From Odontocerum albicorne (Eukaryota > Arthropoda > Insecta > Trichoptera > Odontoceridae), in assembly GCA_949825065.1 (NCBI GenBank), contig OX463841.1:23510916-23574915 (forward strand): DNA of 64,000 bases. Reading direction: 5' to 3'. The stretch's first letter is position 1. Every line of letters starts with the position of its first letter. The notes below the pieces were generated by a model. The model was not told the origin of the DNA. It did no database searches and saw nothing but the letters and a program-made list of their open reading frames with translations. Below, in pieces: positions 59,241-64,000 of the stretch. Position numbers and translations under genes: made by a program.

Positions 59241-59479
59241 TATAGCTGCAGGGATGAAATAATTAGTTGCTTCAAATATCAAAAAGCAGAGAGGAGCAAT
59301 AGTAGGGAAAATGTTGTTTTTAGGCACATAACAGTTTTCTTTGACTTCATATATTATTTATGTTCTTAAATGTTCTTAAATCCTACACAGAAAACATTTG
59401 TCCTACTTTAGAAATGATGAAGAATTATCACATATTTTAATCGATTATAGCTTAAGCTGCTTATTTGATATTCATTCGT

Positions 59480-59540
59480 TCGTATGGTACCTTTTCAACC
59501 TATCATTAGTGATTCAGAAATATTAAAGAGCGTGGTCGGA
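59480..59540. repeat. Single dispersed copy related to the 62-bp unit
   Basis: CGTTCGTATGGTACC and ATATTAAAGAGCGTGGTCGG share the ends of the 7773-8206 unit, with a diverged middle. Confidence 0.4.
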
Positions 59541-59644
59541 AATAACCACTGCCTTTGACTCCATTAATTAAGCTTTCATGTTTAGAACCATTGGAGTAAA
59601 CATATAACTTGTTGTTCGTAATCACACTTGTAAAAAATACACTT

Positions 59645-59825
59645 CCATGCGTGAAGAGGCAATAACAATAATAAGAGGGTTTGCGAGTATTGTTACCAGA
59701 CGAACTCTTACTAGAATTGACCCCTTTTTTGTAATCTTTTTTCAGTTACCATTAGGAATGGGACCGAAGACTCCCGGGTAGAAGTTAATCATCTTATCAA
59801 CTTGATGGCGGAGGTCATCAATAAT
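59645..59825 (-). mobile_element. SINE family S2, - strand
   Basis: GTGAAGAGGCAATAACAATA, GCGAGTATTGTTACCAGACG and AACTCTTAC parallel the copy at 24155-24335. The head toward 59820 carries CTCCCGGGTAGAAGTTAATC and GGCGGAGGTCATC. Confidence 0.55.
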
Positions 59826-60079
59826 TATATATTATTGTATTCCATATACGAGTATAGAGTTAATCGCATGAAGGTGAACAAAATAGATTTGATGTGTTAT
59901 AATAATTATTTTATATAAATCTCAAAACGATTTGAAAAAATGCTGACGAAAAAACTTAAACCATAGCACAAAAACTTGATCGATAGCACTATTCATTATA
60001 TAAGACATAAACAGCTGTAAAATACTTGAACAACATAATGCTTTTCATATTTTTTTAATCTTACCTTATCCATCAAATT

Positions 60080-60450
60080 GAGTTATGATTTAAACATTAA
60101 AAAAAAAGCAAAGAAAGTTAGCCGCTAGCAAAGCGTAGCATGTGTGGAACAAAGACATTTGGAAATAATGACAATTGAACGAGGATTTAGTGCTTAAGAT
60201 GAAGAAAGTTACATTGAAATGGTTCGACGGCGTAGAATGAATGAACGATGAAAGATTCACAAAAACAATATACGAGTATACACGTAGTATAGAAGGTATG
60301 AAGGATTTGTGAGTATTTAGAAAAATGTGACAAGACCAATTCAATAAAATTTTGAAACAGGAAAGAATGAAAAGCTCTTATAATGGAAGAGAATGCATAA
60401 TGCAATGTATGGACGTGGCCGAAGGGAAAGATGTATGCCAAGATATAATA
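60080..60450 (+). pseudogene. LINE tail (family L1)
   Basis: KVTLKWFDGVE-like (AAAGTTACATTGAAATGGTTCG), RMNERRKIHKNNIRVY-like and a final GRDVCQDIIE-like stretch (GGAAAGATGTATGCCAAGAT) are recognisable in broken frames. Confidence 0.5.
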
Positions 60451-61029
60451 GAATAAAGTGGAGTTCTGCTCTGTCTGTTTTCACCAATAGAGACAGCGAG
60501 ATAGATGGTGATGAAAATTTAAACTTTTTTATTATTTCAAATCCTCATAAAAATAAAAATAAAGTGGCATGCAATCAAATTGCGACTCTTTCCTTACAGG
60601 TGGTGTGGAATAATTACGCGAACATTTAGTAAAAAGAAATTTTAAATAAAATTTACACAACTTCTTAACGGATTTGTAATTTTAAAAAAACTTAACACAT
60701 TCCTAGTTTCCCAACCGTGAGGTAAATCTCGAGACGTGCTTAACACCGGCTACATTTTTATTCCGCATGCATCGCGTCAAGTAATCAGTGGGAACGTTAC
60801 TCCGTTTTATTTCGAAACGTGGAAACTAGACTTATTGAAGACCTGAACATTTTCCCAAATTTTATGAATTGTTTATTTTTTTCTAACTTAAATATATAAC
60901 ACCTCTATTAACCAACCTAAGAAAAATACAAATATTATTTGTAATTTTTATGGACTTAAATAGAATATAATTTTTTTAATAGTATTAATAACCCTACGCC
61001 ATGTTCAAATCTTATAATTAAAAACGAAC

Positions 61030-61240
61030 CTGTACGTGTGAATGAATACAAATATTTGGGAACGTGGATAAATGAAAAAATAGAATCTCTCACAGGAAAT
61101 AAAGGCGAAAATAGAGATATCATGAAGTGCTTTGAAGAGAATGCGATGATTCGCTGCTACGAGTACATCGTTTCAACTCTCCCTTATGAGATGGAGGCGT
61201 GGACACTGAACCAGGGTAACATAACGTAGGATCGAGTTTT
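61030..61240 (+). pseudogene. LINE ORF2 region downstream of RT (family L6)
   Basis: The ORF reads VNEYKYLGTWINEKIESLTG, then IRCYEYIVSTLPYEMEAWTL. V-x-x-Y-K-Y-L-G-x-W-I followed by I-R-C-Y-x-x-x-x-L-x-Y-x-x-E-x-W-T-L is the conserved step between the RT domain and the C-terminal tail of CR1-like LINEs. Confidence 0.7.
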
Positions 61241-61880
61241 TTTAGATAGGTATCTACAGACGTATCCTCATGATTTCCTGGACAGATCGTGTTACAATTG
61301 TTGAAGTGCATGCGCGTGTGTATAAGGACTTTGAATTGCTTAAAACTGTGAAAGGTCGCATGTTGCAGCATCTCAATCACAAAATCAGAGACACATGATT
61401 TTTAGATAGGTATCTACAGACGTATCCTCATGATTTCCTGGACAGATCGTGTTACAATTGTTGAAGTGCATGCGCGTGTGTATAAGGACTTTGAATTGCT
61501 TAAAACTGTGAAAGGTCGCATGTTGCAGCATCTCAATCACAAAATCAGAGACACATGATTTTTAGATAGGTATCTACAGACGTATCCTCATGATTTCCTG
61601 GACAGATCGTGTTACAATTGTTGAAGTGCATGCGCGTGTGTATAAGGACTTTGAATTGCTTAAAACTGTGAAAGGTCGCATGTTGCAGCATCTCAATCAC
61701 AAAATCAGAGACACATGATTTTTAGATAGGTATCTACAGACGTATCCTCATGATTTCCTGGACAGATCGTGTTACAATTGTTGAAGTGCATGCGCGTGCG
61801 TATAAGGACTTTGAATTGCTTAAAACTGTGAAAGGTCGCATGTTGCAGCATCTCAATCACAAAATCAGAGACACATGATT
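61241..61880. repeat. Tandem array of a LINE segment, 160-bp unit x 4
   Basis: TTTAGATAGGTATCTACAGA begins units at 61241, 61401, 61561 and 61721. The units are practically identical (one change, GCGTGTGTAT to GCGTGCGTAT, in the last). Each encodes, after a frameshift, ILMISWTDRVTIVEVHARVY-like residues, then KDFELLKTVKGRMLQHLNHK and IRDT, the part of the L6 tail expected next after 61030-61240. Confidence 0.93.
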
Positions 61881-61989
61881 TTTTTAAATTGGCAATCCAC
61901 CCAAACTAGGATGATTTGTGCCCCCAAATTAAAGTGTTTATGCAATTATATAAGCCAATATACAAAAACTAATTTTATCAAATACCAAT

Positions 61990-62280
61990 TCGAGACAATT
62001 TAAAGTTTCAACTGATTACGCTGCAAAAATTTAACAACGTTTAAGTGGAAGTTCCTCGAAGAAACAAGAAACGCAACATTCATTGGACGTTGTAAAGATA
62101 AGGTGTTTAATAAATCAAATTTGTCTCGCAAAGGATAGCCTAAAATGCTTGGTCTATAGTTTCATCATTCAAACCACACTCGCAGCCGAGGTTCTTCACA
62201 ATTCTCATTCTGACAAGGGCGATTAGTCAGCACGAAATGGCCCGTCAGCAAACGACACATAACGGACGCTCTCATATTGT
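61990..62280 (-). pseudogene. LINE ORF2 C-terminal zinc-knuckle tail (family L5)
   Basis: The - strand reads NMRASVMCRLLTGHFVLTNR, frame-shifted to GCECGLND-like codons (CGGCTGCGAGTGTGGTTTGA), then YPLRDKFDLLNTL and RPMNVAFLVSSRNFHLNVVK. It is homologous to 52920-53140. Confidence 0.6.
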
Positions 62281-62597
62281 TCCACAATATTACAAAAATC
62301 GATCATATCAAAAAACGAAAATAAAAAAAAGAACTGAATAATCATAAACTAATCTTTAATTTGACTATAAGTCAAGACTTGTGTCGATGGTAACAATTTA
62401 TTGTATTACGTTATGTTGTAATCGTTTGTGTATTTCAAGCCTTGACCACTCAATATACTCGCCAAGCTAACCATTTTAACTATGGTATATGTAGAGTATG
62501 CAAGATTTTGGATCCAAAGACATTATTTCACGTATGTAACATGGTCAAACCATTCATTTTAAAAGAGAGGCTTTTGTTTCAAACTGAGATCGTATAA

Positions 62598-62795
62598 TAA
62601 CCTGACGACGATCTACGTAACCTAGTTGGTAAGAACACTAGCTTCCGACTTGGGGACTACGGGTTTGATTCTCGTAGGTACTAGTTTGGTTTTTATTCAA
62701 GGCCTCTTTAACATTTTTCTGGTTGATAGGAAGAGATTGCCATACAGCTATAAATCGACCAGGTTGCTGTATACAACGAAAGTGTAATAATAAAA
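62598..62795 (+). mobile_element. SINE S1, + strand, near full length
   Basis: It has GACGACGATCTACGTAACCT, AGTTGGTAAGAAC (A box), GGGTTTGATTCTCGTAGG (B box), GGCCTCTTTAACATTTTTCT, GGTTGATAGGAAGAGATTGC and a 3' end GTATACAACGAAAGTGTAAT. Confidence 0.8.
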
Positions 62796-63612
62796 AATAG
62801 TCTTATTACGTCCAAGATTCTTTTCTTTTTTATTATTTAATAAAGTTATCTATGATACAAACAATTTCCTAAAGTTATACATGTATCATATGTACGTTTA
62901 TATCTTAATAACTAATCTAATTTATATTTTATATCTATGAACTAACTTAATTTTTATTTCCGACATTTTTTTAAATTATCTTAATATTTCATTTTTTGGA
63001 AATGGTTCACACCTATATACTGACTTGTAACTAGATAACAATTCAGGTTCAAGATTCTATAAACTTTATAATGACCCGTGTTATTTTGGCTGATGACGAT
63101 TGTAATTTGGGGGTTTTATCCTTCATTTCGGGTTCGTAAAATTAAACTATTGAATGCGTTAATTTGTATAAGATTTAAATTTCCCTATAATTAATTTTTG
63201 ACTAAGATTTCAATGTATTTTACATAATGAAACATGACAGCATCACAGTTTTTTTTGAACCAGTAATCAGCCTAAATTAGAAACTGATTATATGTATGAA
63301 TAGTTGTTGTTGGCAAACAAATCTTCGTTTCCATCAGATGAGGAGACTTTTGTGACATTTGATCGTAATTTCGCATGTATTTTTTCATTTTCTACGTTAT
63401 TAAGATTAAAGGGTTACACATTATTCACAGTAAAATAAACATGTAATAAAGTATTTCTGCTTTTAAACCCAAACACTAACGAGATTTTGTTTAATTCTTG
63501 CAACGCAGAGAAAATAGTTAATATTCAGGTCACATACTTTGAACAAAGCGAATCCAAGTCAGCTAAACCTTCTCCGAGACCGACAACTAAAAATACTTCC
63601 AAACAGGAGCGG

Positions 63613-63692
63613 TTCAAAAATATTCCAACTCAAACAATTACATTAATCATTGTGTTGATTAATGTTATTGTTTGAGTTTGAATATTTTTCAA
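63613..63692. repeat. Foldback with 37-bp arms, 6-nt loop
   Basis: Arms 63613-63649 and 63656-63692 (ACTCAAACAATTACATTAAT versus ATTAATGTTATTGTTTGAGT) are complementary at 34 of 37 positions. Confidence 0.9.
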
Positions 63693-63835
63693 GCAAATAT
63701 TTTTATTTAATAAACCTTTGTGATTCTAAATAAAAGATGAAAATGCTAATCGGCTCTTTTTAATTTGACACTTTTACAAGTAATGAAATTAAATTCTTTT
63801 TACCCACTTTCTTTTTTATAACTTTCTTCAAATTT

Positions 63836-64000
63836 AAAAAACGACTTCTGCGATCTTGTTGGTAAGACATTTGCCTTCCAGCCCCGGGATTGCGAGTGCG
63901 ATTCGCGTTGATGCACGGTTTTTATAAAAGAGCTCTCCGGTTTAGTTTTCACTAAACGCCTCTTTAACATATTTCTGGTTGGTTGGAGGGAGAGATGATT
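63836..64000 (+). mobile_element. SINE S1, + strand, cut by the window end
   Basis: It has CTTCTGCGATCTTGTTGGTA (A box), GAGTGCGATTCGCGTTG (B box), CTCTCCGGTTTAGTTTTCAC and CATATTTCTGGTTGGTTGGA. The 3' end lies beyond the window. Confidence 0.75.

Larger units (their letters stand above)
43315..64000 (+). other. Start of the next receptor intron, running off the window
   Basis: It starts with GTAAGA at 43315. The next exon must begin with one base that completes AG|N and should carry a Cys-rich segment before the first membrane helix. I did not find it, so the intron exceeds 20.7 kb or the exon was missed. Contents are LINE tails, SINEs, foldbacks and arrays. 43400-44300, 44510-45180, 47970-49040, 49670-50830, 51520-52400, 53520-55360, 56480-57150, 62800-63600 and 63700-63830 have no recognised element, apart from GC-rich patches at 48600-48770 and 53750-53960. 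Confidence 0.5.

Overview
This is AT-rich (roughly two-thirds A+T) nuclear DNA of an animal, almost certainly an arthropod and most probably an insect. The reasons are short coding exons bounded by canonical GT/AG splice sites and separated by long introns, tRNA-derived SINEs, many 5'-truncated LINE tails, Helitron remnants, foldback elements and a decayed multi-copy protein family common in insects. No bacterial-type genes, operons, CRISPR arrays or rRNA/tRNA genes are visible. I cannot name the order or species. One assembly gap of 200 N lies at 15300-15499.

The one credible host gene is on the + strand. Three short exons at 13415-13520, 24484-24586 and 43172-43314 have strong acceptors and donors, keep one open frame across both junctions, and encode a cysteine-rich segment whose spacing resembles the Cache-to-EGF-like linker of the orphan class C receptors GPR158/GPR179 (metabotropic glycine receptor type). 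A weaker 60-bp exon at 5224-5283 joins the first of these in frame. The window would then hold the middle of the extracellular region of this receptor, with introns of about 8.1, 11.0, 18.6 and more than 20.7 kb. The signal peptide and start of the Cache domain would lie upstream, and the seven-transmembrane exons downstream of the window.

Nearly everything else is repeat-derived intron. 1-5 kb: two foldback elements, a SINE, a Helitron scrap and a decayed insect multi-copy protein gene. 6-12 kb: a 185-bp duplication, a 62-bp x 7 minisatellite, a short non-autonomous Helitron and LINE tails. 14-15 kb: a 54-bp x 6 array and the gap. 16-18.4 kb: a decayed Helitron Rep-helicase gene on the - strand. 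19-20 kb: a SINE apparently inserted in a LINE tail. 24-31 kb: 42-bp x 7 and 30-bp x 7 arrays, (TA)n and a LINE reverse-transcriptase pseudogene. 35-38 kb: a LINE tail amplified into a 99-bp x 8 array, then further LINE tails. 41-64 kb: mostly LINE tails, SINEs, foldbacks (including a perfect 31-bp-arm palindrome at 49593-49658), a 30-bp x 7 array and a LINE segment repeated as 160 bp x 4.

Two patterns run across the whole window. The 8-mer TACTCGTA/TACGAGTA occurs about 40 times by hand count, far above the two or three expected from base composition. Fragments, several of them LINE- or repeat-derived, have been amplified into short homogeneous tandem arrays, usually of 6-8 copies. The long open frames at 7.8-8.25, 14.4-14.8, 24.6-24.9, 35.2-36.5 and 53.2-53.5 kb come from these arrays, and I do not call them genes.
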